Shown here one piece after another: positions 45,985-58,836 of a stretch of 64,000 bases of DNA. The position numbers were made by a program, and so were the translations under genes. The DNA comes from Panorpa germanica. Its lineage: Eukaryota > Arthropoda > Insecta > Mecoptera > Panorpidae. Every line of letters starts with the position of its first letter. Position 1 is the first letter of the stretch. The stretch is taken from NCBI GenBank assembly GCA_963678705.1, contig OY783205.1:2852001-2916000 (forward strand). Direction: 5' to 3'. A model generated the notes under the pieces. The model saw only the letters and a list, made by a program, of their open reading frames with translations, was not told the DNA's origin and ran no database searches.

Positions 45985-47150
45985 TCATTTCAAATTTTAG
46001 TAGTTTTGATAACAAAATAAAAAATATTTTCAATTTTCAAAATTTATGTGATTTTTATCAACTTTCATTCAAAATTTGGGAACATTTTATTAGATTTGTA
46101 AATCAGGTATAAAAAGTAGGTTTTTCAACTATGAAAGCGGAAGGAAACAAACCTTCGTCTCTTGTTTACAATTTACGGCTTTATACACAATTTCAATTTT
46201 CCTTGTGTAATTCTAATTAAATTTTAAGTTTTTTGATAAATCGATAATATTGTAAAATATTATTTTTAAGTAATTTTCAGTTAAATTTGCTCCCCATTCC
46301 ATCCTTTTGCTCTAAACCTACCATTTACCCAAATTAAGCCTAATTATTTATTTCCGTTATTGCAGTAAAATTGTCAAATTTTGGGTGAAATCCAGTTTGC
46401 TCGTACCCAAGATTACATATGATAAGTTATAACTTTTTACAAATTATACCTCTCTTGTTTTTTAAATAACCGTTTATAGATGCACCCATCTACCTCTATA
46501 TTGTTCTTATATTCGGCTTATCACCCACTGCCCTAATGTTACACTTAAGAAAACGTAGTTTTTTATTTCTGGTTTTTGGCCCCCGGTGCCTGCAGCGCTG
46601 GAATTTTGCAGTTTTCTATGGTTTGTCTATGATCGGCCCAGGCTCTTTTGTGACACAACCCCCAAAAATTTGCGCCGCTACTTAATTAAACTTTTGGTGT
46701 TTCAATTATTGGCAAATATGCACAATTAGCGTCTCAATACATACCCCTAGTTCCAATTTTCTTTATTCAATATTTCTGGCTTACTTTCCGCTGCAACCGA
46801 AAATTTGGGGTTTTCAATTTTTTTTATTAATAACTGTCTACAGTCAGCCTACACCAAATTTCAACGTTGGAACTTTATTCTAACATTGCCCCCAGACATT
46901 CGTGCCGCTACTGAACTTAAATATTGAACTTCAAATTATTGGCAAATGTGTACGAACAGTTATGATTTCAATACATACTCCAAATTTCAGTTTTCTATCT
47001 TTTCCATTTCGTGAGATATATGCAAAAGTATTTTTTGGATTTTTTCTGAAAAATTTCAGAGACGCAGAAAATCTTAGAAATTCGTTCTCTACAAAATATA
47101 TAATTTGGAAAACTCTGTAGGCGCCGTTTCTAAGATTTTGCGACTATTTT
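45985..47150 (-). mobile_element. Old, longer relative of the Helitron-like units
   Basis: Left part (AACAAAATAAAAAATATTTT, TTTCATTCAAAATTTGGGAA) and right part (GACGCAGAAAATCTTAGAAA, TCTCTACAAAATATATAATT, GGCGCCGTTTC) match the array unit in the L orientation, but the middle is longer. Two internal blocks recur about 235 bases apart (GCCGCTACT..., TTATTGGCAAATnTG). Confidence 0.6.
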
Positions 47151-47859
47151 GATGATTTTGATTTTTTATATAAACGGTGGAACATTTTGACAGTTATGAA
47201 TATTACAATAGGGAGAGAATTTAAGCAGATAATAAAACAGTTTTGTATAATGTCAAATTTATAATGATAAAAAATGATTTTTATAAAATTTATTCTATCT
47301 AAATTACAATACTTACATGCTTTATTTATGAATACAATAATAATATTAATAAAAAATAAAATAAATCAATGTACATCTTTATACAAATATTCTAACAATT
47401 AAATAAAGTTACAGTATACGAAAGCAGAAAAGAACCAATTCAAATTTGAATTCTTTTTCCACAAAATTAAAAATAAAATATAAATAAATGTTTTCTGTGC
47501 AAGTATTCTAATGTACATCTTGTAGTTATATATTTGGCAGTCATTTTTTAAATTACATCTAAAATATTATTTACCCATGTTTGACTAATAATAGCAATAC
47601 TTTTAAGAGAGCATTTTTACAGCATTTTTGTTTAAATATTACAGGTACACCATTGCTTCAACAGTCTCAAGCACTGGTAACTCTATTAAAATATACGTAA
47701 ATTTAATTCACTGATTGAATCCATTTTCTTCACTATTTATAAATTGCGTTCAGTTTCTCTTTTTAGTTTATAATGTTATATTACTTTTTACAGTTCACAG
47801 GACGATAATAAATACTGACTAAACTACACTTTACAAGTCCAAGTCTAAGCAACGGAGTC
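47151..47859. other. 3' UTR and downstream region of patched
   Basis: AT-rich; several AATAAA on the minus strand between about 47280 and 47330 could end the transcript. No gene seen. Confidence 0.5.
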
Positions 47860-48534
47860 TCAATGCCTTGACGAATCACTCTCATGGCCACTGTCGCGAC
47901 TCTCTCGGTGATGACTCCGCCGAGTGTGCACAGGGGCGTGCACCTCCACTTTAATATTAGCAGTGGCAGTGACTTTAGTGATAGTTTGAGGGGCGTTGGG
48001 ACTGGATCTGCCCGAGCTGCTGCTGTCGTTTGTGTTGTAAGTAGTCTCCACGACGACCTCCGGTTGAACGACAATGCTTTGCATCGATTGGGTACTCTGC
48101 CACGATTGCGGCTCTTCTGTAATCGTCGTAAGAGACGGTTGTGGAGATGGGGCATGCATTCTGCTACTAGATTTAGAACTCCTAGAGCCCGATCGTCTAG
48201 GCGGTTCTGGAGGTCGTGGTTTTCGTGGCCTCCTTGGTGATGGTTCTGGACTTGGTGTTGAAATTCTGTCGGGGTGTTCGAGAGGGATTAGCTCAGCAGC
48301 TGGACCGATTATAGATAGTAATACTGGGAAGAAGAGAAGCCCTGTCACTAGGCCGATTCCAACGAGACACAACAAAACGTTGAAGAAATATCGAATGATG
48401 AAATCAAACTCAGAGCTGGCTAGCATCATGACACCAATAAGCGTTGTTAATGCACCATGGAACACGGGGGCAAACACATGCTCTAGTGCCAGCCGTGCTC
48501 TACGCTCTCTGCTGCCGATAGAGGTCACAAAACT
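47860..48534 (-). CDS. ptc: ptc exon g: last helices and C-terminal tail
   Basis: SFVTSIGSRERRARLALEHV, SEFDFIIRYFFNVL, then a Pro/Ser-rich tail with SIVVQPEVVVETTYN, TKVTATANIKVEV and the final DSGHESDSSRH. Open frames on the plus strand here are shadows. Confidence 0.97.
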   Translation of the reverse strand, partial: SFVTSIGSRERRARLALEHVFAPVFHGALTTLIGVMMLASSEFDFIIRYFFNVLLCLVGIGLVTGLLFFPVLLSIIGPAAELIPLEHPDRISTPSPEPSPRRPRKPRPPEPPRRSGSRSSKSSSRMHAPSPQPSLTTITEEPQSWQSTQSMQSIVVQPEVVVETTYNTNDSSSSGRSSPNAPQTITKVTATANIKVEVHAPVHTRRSHHRESRDSGHESDSSRH

Positions 48535-51500
48535 CTGTAAAGATACATTCAAAGTTAACACAAATGCTACAATTATAGAAAATCGTTCTACATAGATATC
48601 TTCTAATACTGCACACTTACCAAGCAAAGATGAACTGTGAAATGAACGCCTAATCCAACGGCAACAATCAATAACACAGCAGGCATCGCAGACAGCTTGA
48701 TTCCCAACAAGAACATGGCCCCTAACAGCATTAGCACTATGAAGGCTAGGGTGATCACGACAAGCAGAGCCGCCCAGAGATTCAACATAAGGATTGACAC
48801 AACTAGAAATACAGCACCAAGAGCGCAGACCAGTGCCAGTCCCAATGCGGGCCGCAAACCCAGATATTGCTCCCAGAACAGGAAAGGAATACCTGCAAAG
48901 AAATCAAACATTTATAGATCTAAACGTTAAGAAAGTAGTAAACATAACCAATTAATTTTAGAAAGAATAGGATAATTAAATTCTTGAATATTATATGTTC
49001 TGTAGTGGAGTGTTTCAAATTCACTCTGTTAAAAGTAAGTAAAATTAATCATTAATTTAGTTAAGTGTCGCACTAATGTTTATGGAAATCACTCTATAGA
49101 ATGGACCGATGGAAAGTACAAGTAAAAATAATTTTATAGAATATAAGTGGCAGTAACTGCTAACCTGATGGATAATTCGGCAACCCTCTCGCTTCGAAGC
49201 GCTCACACAGTTCTCGGACTTGCCCAATTAATTCCTTGATCTGTGGCGTATCGTTGAGTCCACTAAGATAAAACGGAAGCTGTGAATAAATTAATGGTGC
49301 TGATTTGGGAATCTTTAGCTCAAAATCTCTGATGAATTCCCATTTCCTGGGTTCGGGTCTTAGATTAGCTTGTGACGCCTCGTAAGCCAAGGCTTCGTTC
49401 GTGGACCAAGCCGTCAAGTAATTGTAAAACGCCTTGGGGTTGATAATCCCATCGCTGTCTACTAGTCGAACTTGAGTAATCAAACTTTTATCAATGGGGT
49501 TATCTACATGCCCTGTCTGCACCAGGAGTTTATACGCGAACACAGCATCATTGGTTGCATTCTCATACCAGCGTTCTTGCGTAATACAGTTACGCGCGTA
49601 ATCTTTGTCGAAAGCTTTCTGTAGTCCAATTAACCAATCGCGAAACAGGCTTAACCAGAATTCAGGAAGACCGCCATTGTCGTTTTTGATTACGCTTTCG
49701 ATTCGTACGAAAGCCTCGTGATATTCGTAAAGTAGTCTTTGATTCGTAGGGTACTCGAAATCGCCTTTCGTGATGGCGTGCATATTGTAGAAGCCGAAGT
49801 ACTTCCCTTGTGCTGCGAGGAACTTGTGCTCGTCCGTATTTTGCGGGACAATGTCGGTGAGATCTAATCCGTCTTTGACCTTCGTAGCCGCGTACAAACA
49901 CGCCAAGCTGACACATATCATGAGCAGCACAGTGAACACCTGCAGAAGGAGAAAATATGTGTTACTAGAAGTATAAAGAGGAGCATAGCATTGTAATCTG
50001 CAAAGGGAAACGGAAACTGAAACTAACCTTAACTCCTCGTCGCATTACATAGGGTGCATAGTATTTCGCAGCAAATTTCGTCAAACTGAAACTCCAGCAG
50101 TCCGGTTCAGCGCAGCCCATCAGCGACAAGTTCTCCGCGTCGATCAAATCTTGCTCTGATCCGATCCAGGATCGCTGCTGTGATCCGTTGACAACTGAAG
50201 TGACAGTCCGGGGTCGATCGGGATGAAGGGTTCTTGTAACGGAATGTACCTTCAGTGGTACTACAGGAACTTCTGCAGGCGGAAGACAACAACAGAGGAT
50301 GTCGGATCGTCCAGATCTTCGTCGCCGAAGATCGAGAGATACCATCGCCGGGAAGACGATCAGCATAGAAGCGAGGTTGAATAGAAGCAAAATGGCGGCC
50401 TGCAAGTGGAAATATTTATATTTTTTATATCCGTACAACAATATATCTTACTTTACAAAACTATTATATCTCAGTGTCACTGTGTTGAAATAATGTTTGC
50501 ATAAATATCAGGAGAAAAGCATATGTGTAGACATATCACAAACCACACATGCAGTTATTTGTGATATATTCAATATATGATTTAAGCAACAGGTGATACT
50601 ATGATACTAAAATAATACTATGATTATGAGTTTAATTAATATTTAGAACAACTACAATTCACTTACAACAAAACTCCTAATTTGAACGCATATAAAATAG
50701 ATAATTGAATTATTTTTTATGTTAAAATTAAATCTTATGTTTTTGATTCTTATTTTAGAAAAATGAACCTTACCTGAAGAGAAAATGCACGAAGCGCCGG
50801 AATAGGAATTAAGGATGCAGCAAAGAAGGCCGCAATGTTGCACAAAGAAGCCAAAAGCACGCTGAGGCCAGTTTTTTTCAAAACTACTCCTGTTTGTTCC
50901 GAGCGGGGGACATCGTTGCACGCTTGTTCGGCGTAAGTGTGCGTTAAAAGGAACATATCGTTGACTCCGATTCCAGCTGCCAAGAACGGCACAATCTGCG
51001 TCGTGCTGGCGTTGAAGGCCGTGATCATGGCACAAACCCCTAGACCTGCTGCTACCGTGATGGAAACGAGGAACACTCCAGCTATCGCAATGCCAGCCTG
51101 AGACAGGACGGGATCTCTCCAGCGCATCAACGATATTCCAGCATATACTAATATACAAGCGTAACCGATACCAATTTTTACTAAACTGATTTCAGAGAAT
51201 TTTCCTAATATATCATTTAATGTTACAGTTGAAAATGCGTATATGTTATATGGTGTTGATGCAGAGTCAGTTTTTACATGTTTCTTTATTTCTTCTGAGA
51301 ATTTTCTTTGCCAGGCTTCTAAAACTCCAGCTGCCTTTTCTTGTGACCATCCGATGTGGTGTACTTTGTACGTTCCTTGGAAGAATTCAAACATTTCACG
51401 TTCCCCCATGAGTTGGACCACGGTTTGCAGAGCTTTTGCATGGCGGACGTGGCGCGTTCTGTTGCGAACAACGCCCCCTACAATCAGATCTTCGGGCCAA

Positions 51501-54500
51501 TGCATGTAGTTCGCAGCGAAGCCGTAACAACCACCAGTTAATTCTGCTCCAATATCTGGGTCCTAAATAAACAAAATTAAGTATTAAATACAAAATAATA
51601 GGAAACGTATATTTACAAAAATAAGTAGTTTTCTTTAATCGCATCTTAAAATTATTTTACAGTAACAATAACGTGAAAAATGTAATTTATTTAGTCCCTA
51701 CATGGTAGGCTACAACTTATACAAAGCATTCATTTATTTTTAAAGTAATTTGACAGTAATTTCTTTAATTATCTATCAACAGCTAGGTTGGTTATATTAC
51801 GCATTAATTGTATCAATAATAATAACATGTAAATAATTGTGTTTTATTAAGTCATACAAATTTCATGGTTTCCAAACCGCTTGTCATTGCGAGTCATGGA
51901 ATAAATTTATTTCATTTCCGGAAATAAAACCCGGACCGCAAACTAGTCGATTGTCTACGATTTAACCATCTCGGCCACCCAGAGGAAAACTGCAATTTCG
52001 ATATTTCTGTATAAACGACCTTTCTAATAATATTCTTTCATCGAACCGGTAGCTCAACTCATCTTTGAGATAATTCCTTATAAGGTATTTTAGGTATTGA
52101 ACGTTTTAGATCGCCGCCCGTCGCGCACCTGCTTGATTTCTGATTTTAAAATACCCTTAAGGCAGTCGAACCTCGAACCAGGTAAATTCCAGGTAAAACT
52201 CAGGAGGTGGGTCCAATGGAAGAGGTAGACGTACACAGCACAAATTATTTTAGGCTTATATTTAATTTAAAAACAGTAGATTTTGTAAAATCAACGACAT
52301 GTGAAATTAAAATTGATGAGGAGGAGTCTGAAAAAATGATCTTTCTTTGCTAGCGATTTGAAAGTTGATGTGTAATTAGATTGTTTACATAGAAATGTTA
52401 TCGTTTTAAATTTTACTAATGCTATACTTTTCAACAAACGATATGGTTTAAAACATTAATATTCCAAAAGATTTAAATAATAATGCAGAGAAATAAAAAA
52501 AAAATAACCGCATGAATATTTAAGGAAGTTTATTATAACCTAAAAAAATGACAGCTGTAAATAAATTAAACTATTTCTAAATTCAGCGCGGTATGAGTTC
52601 GTAATAAAACCTATACTGTCTGTTTAATAATGTAACAATATACAAAACTATATTTATTATAGTTTATAGAATTGCAACCTTGATACACAAGATAAGTAAA
52701 AAAAATAAGAAGGGACGAAACTGATTCAGGTATTCCAAGTAACGATATCCACCATAAATCAACAAGTAAAATCCAACTAAAATAAATAACAAACGTAAAA
52801 AAAAATTAAAATACATATAACAATTTCTTACGATTGTAAATTTGAAACTTGAAATTGACACTAAAGTTATCTGCCGTGGTGAGGTACAGAGTCTAGGTAA
52901 TAAAGTGTATAACAATACGTCGAGATTCGTCTCGTAATCCTATAGGACTCGGACTCGGCCTCGGCCTCCTCGAGTGTCACCACCCACGTTGCGCTGCTCA
53001 GGATTAAATTTTACTGCTGTAGTGCAATGAAAGAGTAGGTGAGACAGATAAGCAAATAACTAAACGAATGCTTTGGATAAACCCACAAAACTATCAAAAA
53101 GGTAATATTTATGATCAAATGTAACGGTGATTCTGAGTAATTAAAAAATAATTTCAGGAAAGTATCCAAAAGATGAACTAAAATTGAAATGCTTTGCTAT
53201 TATATTCAAAAGTTAGTTATTAAGACACATAAAACTCTAGAATTTAAACCAGGGACACAGTGCAGGGCATGAACGACCCACCCATAGAGCTATTGTAAAT
53301 CTCGATACTATTTCAAAGGAACGAACAAGAGGATGCAACAATAACTTCGCCCGAACAACGAAAAATACTGTCAAAAGAAAATAGATAACCTAAAAATGAA
53401 ATATCCAAGTTTTGTTAACAATTGCAGGTAAAACAGTTAAATAAATTATTAAGTTTTCTTAGAATTTGTTCTATAAAACGAAGACCACCTGATATTTTTA
53501 CCCAAATGCATTGTAAATAATGTAATAGACACATATAAACCAAAATGATTCAATATATTTTGAGGTTATGTCATTGATCTTAATTATGTTCTATTGAGAG
53601 AGTATCCGGAACGAATTGTTTTTCAACACGTATTGCACCACATATTTTGTAATTAATATTAAATTAATCGTGATAATTTTGAAGATGACCTTTATTTAAT
53701 ATGCTAAGATGTAACATTATTACTAGCCCAGGTACAACCCTCAGAAATATGTCTCAGAATTACTTTAATAAGAGTGTGCTAATTATGAATAAATCCAGAT
53801 ATTGTTCATTCGTACCTGCATAGAATTCTTGTTGGGCGCAGTTTCTGGACATTGAGGGTCTCTAGGATTAAGACAGGGTTTCTCCAAGTATCCTGTTGAA
53901 ATTCCAGCTTGTTTCATATATGATTCGAGAGCAGAAAATGGGAATTTTAAATTCGTTTTTCTGAATTGTTTCACCAGAGCCAACGGATTTAAAGTCATCC
54001 ACTGTACTTTCTCTAGGTTGTCATTACTGAAAATAAAAAAAATTAGTTATTATATTAAAAATTATCTAAAAATCAATAAAATTAAAATGTCTATCAACTC
54101 CTATAAATATTTTAAATCGTATGGTAGGTTTAGTGCTCTGATTATCATGACAATTTGCATGAAGAGCAATGAGAGTGAATAAGTGGCAACTGAATTTGAG
54201 GTGTAGTTAAACCAGTTTTCTATTTCTAATTGAAAAAAATTGATCATTTTGTAATAAAACATTCTGAGACTAGAGAAATATTTTCTGCGATTGTAAAAAA
54301 AAGTTTTCGTATAATGTCGTTTTGTTGACACTGTTTTTAATAATAATTTTAAACATTCTCGTATTCATTCTAAAAAGACAACTGAAATTTAAATTCAGTT
54401 TTAAATTAAAACTAGAGTAAGGAATGATTACGCATATTCTCATATGCTATCAATTTAAATTAAATTTAAAATTAAAAACAAAATTAAAACAGTGAGATGG

Positions 54501-54893
54501 AATGAAATGAAATTTGTACTTACTCTGTCCGCAGCGGTATCGCGACTGGGTTATCGGGGCCGAGAAGTTTCGAGCCTTCCCAAAAGCAATCCAATGGGGT
54601 GATAATAGAACAAGGTATGATATTTTCAAATATTTGTTCTATAAAATGTGTTTCGTAATAAGGCATGCTTGGTGCATAGCACATGTCTTTGAGTCTCCAA
54701 GTGGTTTCATACATTTCTACAGTGACGGCCGTCGCCGCCTTGACGACCTCCAGGTGTGATAGGAGCGCCGCGGAATGCAGTAGCGAGGCGTCGGGGTCCC
54801 GCGGCGTCTGGATGACTAGCTGATGTGTGGAAGAGTCTGTCTCTCCCAACACCTTTTGTGTGTAACTGAGTTCCTTTTCGAGACGACCTCCTT
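47860..54893 (-). CDS. ptc: Patched, Hedgehog receptor (partial, N-terminus outside)
   Basis: Exons: 54893-54524, 54026-53816, 51562-50774, 50399-50028, 49939-49165, 48892-48621, 48534-47860. GT-AG and in phase, 1153 codons; fly Ptc is 1286, so about 100-130 residues including the first membrane helix are missing. First extracellular loop with PLDCFWEGSKLLGP and CLNPRDPQCPETAPNK; sterol-sensing domain from about FSEISLVKIGIGYACIL; RND-type motif GIGVNDMFLLTHTY; central loop; second extracellular domain with KVKDGLDLTDIVPQNT, KYFGFYN, LLVQTGHVDNPIDKS; last helices with IKLSAMPAVLL and GVGVHF-like GLGVHFTVHLCL; Ser/Pro-rich tail ending RDSGHESDSSRH as in fly Ptc. Role: binds Hedgehog, represses Smoothened at the cell surface and endosomes, probably by moving sterol. 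No PPxY motif is visible in the tail. Confidence 0.97.
48621..48892 (-). CDS. ptc: ptc exon f: helices 8-10
   Basis: IPFLFWEQYLGLRPALG through LGIKLSAMPAVLLIVAVG and HFTVHLCL; donor GTAAGT. Confidence 0.97.
49165..49939 (-). CDS. ptc: ptc exon e: extracellular loop 2
   Basis: KVKDGLDLTDIVPQNTDEHK, NDNGGLPEFWLSLFRDWL, VDSDGIINPKAFYNYLTAW, IYSQLPFYLSGLNDT; ends YPSG; donor GTTAGC. Confidence 0.97.
50028..50399 (-). CDS. ptc: ptc exon d: central cytosolic loop
   Basis: AAILLLFNLASMLIVFPAMV, then RRRRSGRSDILCCC and a loop into FAAKYYAPYVMRRGVK; donor GTTAGT. Confidence 0.96.
50774..51562 (-). CDS. ptc: ptc exon c: end of loop 1 and most of the sterol-sensing domain
   Basis: 263 codons. DPDIGAELTGGCYGFAANYM, VVQLMGEREMFEFFQG, then the sterol-sensing helices and GIGVNDMFLLTHTY; ends IPIPALRAFSLQ. 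Confidence 0.97.
51563..53815. other. ptc intron between exons b and c
   Basis: 2.25 kb, AT-rich. Holds a tRNA-like SINE remnant (51885-51985). No exon seen; the ORF at 52664 is hydrophobic and accidental. Confidence 0.55.
51885..51985 (-). repeat. tRNA-derived SINE remnant
   Basis: On the minus strand GGGTGGCCGAGATGGTTAAA is an A-box-type tRNA start (Ser/Leu-like GGCCGAGnGG), with a worn B box GGTCCGGGTTTT about 50 bases on. Only the head is recognisable and the tail is not defined. Confidence 0.5.
53816..54026 (-). CDS. ptc: ptc exon b
   Basis: NDNLEKVQWMTLNPLALV to RDPQCPETAPNKNSMQ; donor GTACGA. Confidence 0.95.
54524..54893 (-). CDS. ptc: ptc exon a (first in window): extracellular loop 1
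   Basis: Opens GGRLEKELSYTQKVLGE and ends NPVAIPLRT; acceptor TTTTTGCAG, donor GTAAGT. The first two bases complete a codon from an unseen upstream exon, so this is not the start. Confidence 0.95.
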
Positions 54894-55214
54894 CTGCAAA
54901 AATTAGAAAGAAAATGTTATAAAATGTGGTTCAAATCTTTGCTACTTGTACATTTAATATATCTCTATGTGCATCACTGCAGAATGGGTATTATATGTTT
55001 CCTAGACCTGCCCGGATTCGTCTTGAACTCCTGAAAGGCGGTACTTTGATCTACATACGCATGAATCATAATATAAACATACGTATGAAATAAATATTTA
55101 TACGCTACAGTGATATATTGATAAACATTAAAATAAAAATTTTCTCCCATGATAAAATGTGCTAATGCGAGTACAGTATACGGATAAAGTCAACGACATT
55201 TAAAGTTTATAAAT

Positions 55215-55318
55215 TGTCAATTCCTTTCTATATAATTTTACTATAACCTCACAATATGCACTAACTAACTAACTAAAAACGTGAGTTTTGTCGACTCCAA
55301 ATATCAACTGTGTTTGCC
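55215..55318 (-). repeat. Inverted repeat, left copy
   Basis: TGAGTTTTGTCGACTCCAAA then TATCAACTGTGTTTGCC is the complement of 59183-59275. Outside that core both copies share the complement of GAGGTTATAnTAAAATTA after a 20-base indel. Confidence 0.7.
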
Positions 55319-55614
55319 ATTATTCCTATAGCGACATCTATGACGTTCATAAGTATATGTTTTCACTGAACGGTCACAAGAAATATAATTTCTTTACACA
55401 TATACATGCGATATTGAAAAATGAACACCCCATTGCGTCTTTGGTAACTTGTGACTTCTATAGCGTCCTCCTGTGAAGTTCTGAGAATAATTAAGTTAAG
55501 ATAGGCATTTTGGAGGAGGATAAACAATTCAAGTGTGTTAGTGTATTAGTACCATTGTTGACGTTTTAAAAGAAATTAACCAATTAATTAATTAGGGATA
55601 CGATCCATCAAAAG

Positions 55615-55956
55615 ATGAACCAGAACCAAGGATTCACATGCAAAACTTCGCAAGTAAAGGGATATTTTGGAGTTGGCACACACCACTATGGACCATACTA
55701 CCAGTATGATACAATAAGTGCGTGTATGAATGTGTCAACAATAAGCAATAAAATAAAAACAATCACAACCGACGTACGTCTACGTAACGCGGACATATGG
55801 TTCACTGCAGAGAGAGAATGTACAAACAACATTCAACTCGAAGGAATTGGAGGGGGAGGCAGTGTGCCCGGTGCCGCGTGTGTCACTTTGGGTGGCCAGA
55901 CATCGCGTATCTCTACAGACAGTTATGACAAGTTTACAACCCTCGAATTACATTAA
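55615..55956 (+). CDS. Unrecognised 113-codon open frame
   Basis: Starts MNQNQGFTCKTSQVKGYFG and ends DSYDKFTTLELH; contains a Gly run (EGIGGGGSVPGA) and mixed composition unlike the AT-rich accidental ORFs around it. No family recognised, no splice partner seen, no signal peptide or membrane helix. It lies between the two copies of the inverted repeat at 55215 and 59183. It may be a fragment of a decayed mobile element rather than a gene. Confidence 0.2.
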   Translation: MNQNQGFTCKTSQVKGYFGVGTHHYGPYYQYDTISACMNVSTISNKIKTITTDVRLRNADIWFTAERECTNNIQLEGIGGGGSVPGAACVTLGGQTSRISTDSYDKFTTLELH

Positions 55957-56279
55957 GCCATATTTATAACAAAAAGGAATTTTGTGCTATTCTGAGATAT
56001 ATAATTATAAACATGCAGAATATACGAATATTTTGCTAATATCTGTTAAATAAACTGTTGCTAAATAAATTTAAATGCTAAATGAAGGTCATTTAATGCA
56101 GGATTTGAATAAAATTTTGAGTAGTAGTAGTAGATTTTTTTTTTTTAATATTCAAAAGTTGACGAAATTAACTTCTATTTTCGGCTTAATTATTTGCAAT
56201 ACTTTGACTTAACACGATTGTTATTAGTCTGTAGAATAATAAGTAATCGACTGTATTTATCCTTTTGTCTTGCGATATC

Positions 56280-56395
56280 CTTTGTTAACACTTATAATTA
56301 AAGGAACTCCTATTATATTGCGACTTATTAACAAATAGTTTAATATTTGAGGTCGTGATAACAAACTTTTACAATATTTATTCGACAGTACTGAC
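56280..56395 (-). repeat. Old MITE fragment
   Basis: GGAACTCCTATTATATTGCG then ACTTATTAACAAATAGTTTA and GAGGTCGTGATAAC match the interior of reverse-oriented MITE copies. Confidence 0.55.
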
Positions 56396-58210
56396 TATCT
56401 TACCACCAAAAGATTTGGTCGTTAAAAAAAGTCGGTGACTAATCGGTTTAATACTAGCAATGTAAACGTCTCATATTTAGTGCATATAAACTGTTAACGT
56501 ACTCTCATACAAAAAAAGTAATAATAAAAACTTCGCATAATATGTTGATTTGCGTGTTTTGATTCAGAGATCGCATGGAATGAAGGACGCTTGAAGGGAG
56601 GAAGGGGATTGTTCTTAAGATGCAAATATGTACTACACTACTACTACTGGATGAATCACTTAAACCGCGCTTTTAATTAGATTACAACACAACAAGGAGG
56701 CAATTTATTTATACAACAGTATACAATGTATGTAAAACAAGCAGCGCAAGGCGACGGCCATAGAGGCCGAGTACTGGGACTTGTGGATTGGGATTGGGGA
56801 GATTGACATGAGAACGATATCAAGCTGCCAGAACCAGAGAACACACACGATGCAGGGTGACGCCTGACGGTCATATCGATAACTATAATATGATGTGTGG
56901 CTAACTATAAATATACATAGCACACATCATATGTAAACGCTCTATATATACGAGTACACTTTACATATGTTTGTATTTATTTATATTTAAATGGCATTTT
57001 CTGTCAATTATAATAACTATGTGAATTATCTGCCACTGTTTATGTTTATATTAATAATTAAAACCTTATCAATGATTTATTATAAAAGCAATTATGATAT
57101 GAGTATATATATAGAAATATAAGTTTTAAATGTTTTTTTTTATATTTATAAATACTGCAGTCTAGTAATCCCACGTCAAAAATTTGGCTGCATGAATTCT
57201 CCCAATGTGACAGCTGTGACTTGAAGTCAGGCCTGCCAATGACATCGTACAGAGAAACTTTGAAACATTGAAACTTTGACACATATAGATCCTTAAGATT
57301 AAGAGACGTGACAATATATATATTTGATTGAAATTGATTATTATTAAATGATTGTTATATAATTATTGACTTTTAATTGAGCGAACTCTAACAGTAGTAC
57401 AGTCTGTTCATTACAACACTTTAATTTAGGTTAATTTTGTTTACTATTTTTTACATGATGAAAAAAATGGCTGCTTTCCCTAAAAGTATAATTTCAATGG
57501 TGGTTATACTAGACTAACGAATTGTTCAGAACTTGCATCCTCTAAATAAATAATCATCTTGGAGACAGGAAGTTGAACTTTTAAGCACAACACGATCGTT
57601 ATCGTGAGGCAAATGATTGTACTTTATGTGTTAGTTAAAATTAATGATACGAGTAACTCTGGTTTTACCGTAATATTAATAACAACAGGACAAGAAATAT
57701 GAAAATAAATAAAAAACTTTAACATGTAAGCCAAGCTTCAAACCTACTAATACACTTTCAAATTTTATGATATTAATTTTATTGTAGCTAGATGCTTTAA
57801 ATAGAAATAAGATTCTCTAATGGAAAAATAATGCATAAAATACATTTTTACTACAGGATACATAAAAATATAGACATAAAATGATATTACGTGTGTTTTA
57901 TTAATGTTTTTGTAGATTTCGTCCGAGTGTTGACCTTATGAAAATGACGACATTTTGAATGTAAAACCATAAACGCAATCCACATATTATAAAACAGTCT
58001 CATAAGAAAAAACAACATTTTTATTGCATGTACACACTGGAATATATAAAAGTACTACTAAAAAAAGTTAGGTTATAAAAAATTAAAAACTTTGTTTTAC
58101 AATAAAAAAAAATGGCGATTGTACATAACAGACTATCTTTATAATGACGTATAAAGATACCATAAATATTTGCAAACTATTTGAAAAATGTTTTTAAAAT
58201 AAAACCTTAC

Positions 58211-58234
58211 CTCACAGTAAGATTTGTCTGCCAT
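58211..58234 (-). CDS. Possible tiny start exon (very tentative)
   Basis: Minus strand reads ATG GCA GAC AAA TCT TAC TGT GAG and then GTAAGG, a good start context (AAAATGGC) and donor. Its phase (0) does not fit ptc exon a directly, so another exon would be needed between. Could be chance. Confidence 0.15.
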
Positions 58235-58836
58235 TTTAGTTTATTTCATTTACAGATGGGACTACAAGTACTCGTATAGGTTGCAGTCGTATACCTGAGA
58301 ACACATGCTCTCTGAACATCCGGTGTAGATTAAATATAAATCCTCAACCCCTATCTTTAGCAGGTTTCTTTTTAACTACGTATAAATAATAACTAAGTAT
58401 AATACGACATAATCTTATTGTTAAAATATAATATTCTTGTGGTATGCTGGTTGGATAATTTTGCTGCTATTATACATTTAAATCTCTAATACTAATAGAA
58501 TGTATAAAGCAATTCAATTTGTGATACATTTTATTTTAAAACTGATCTTGAACAACGCCTGAATATATAGGCAACTATTGGTACTCATTTGACATAGAAG
58601 TTAGTTACATGATTATTGGTATACAGATATAGTAGGATATTTCTAATTATTAAAGATGAGAGTAAACAAACTGAGACTGCAAAGAACAAAATTTATGTTG
58701 CGATGAAAACTTTCGAGATAAATACAAATTGGCACTGGAAATAGTAAAATTTAAGCTCTAATAGTCTTGTTAAACACAACATATAGTGTTCTGATGTTGT
58801 GGTCCGATGAATCGGGTATACAAAACGAGTGTACTG

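Noticed and set aside
48074-48595. 173-codon plus-strand ORF.
   Set aside because: Shadow of the last ptc exon, which is strongly matched on the minus strand.
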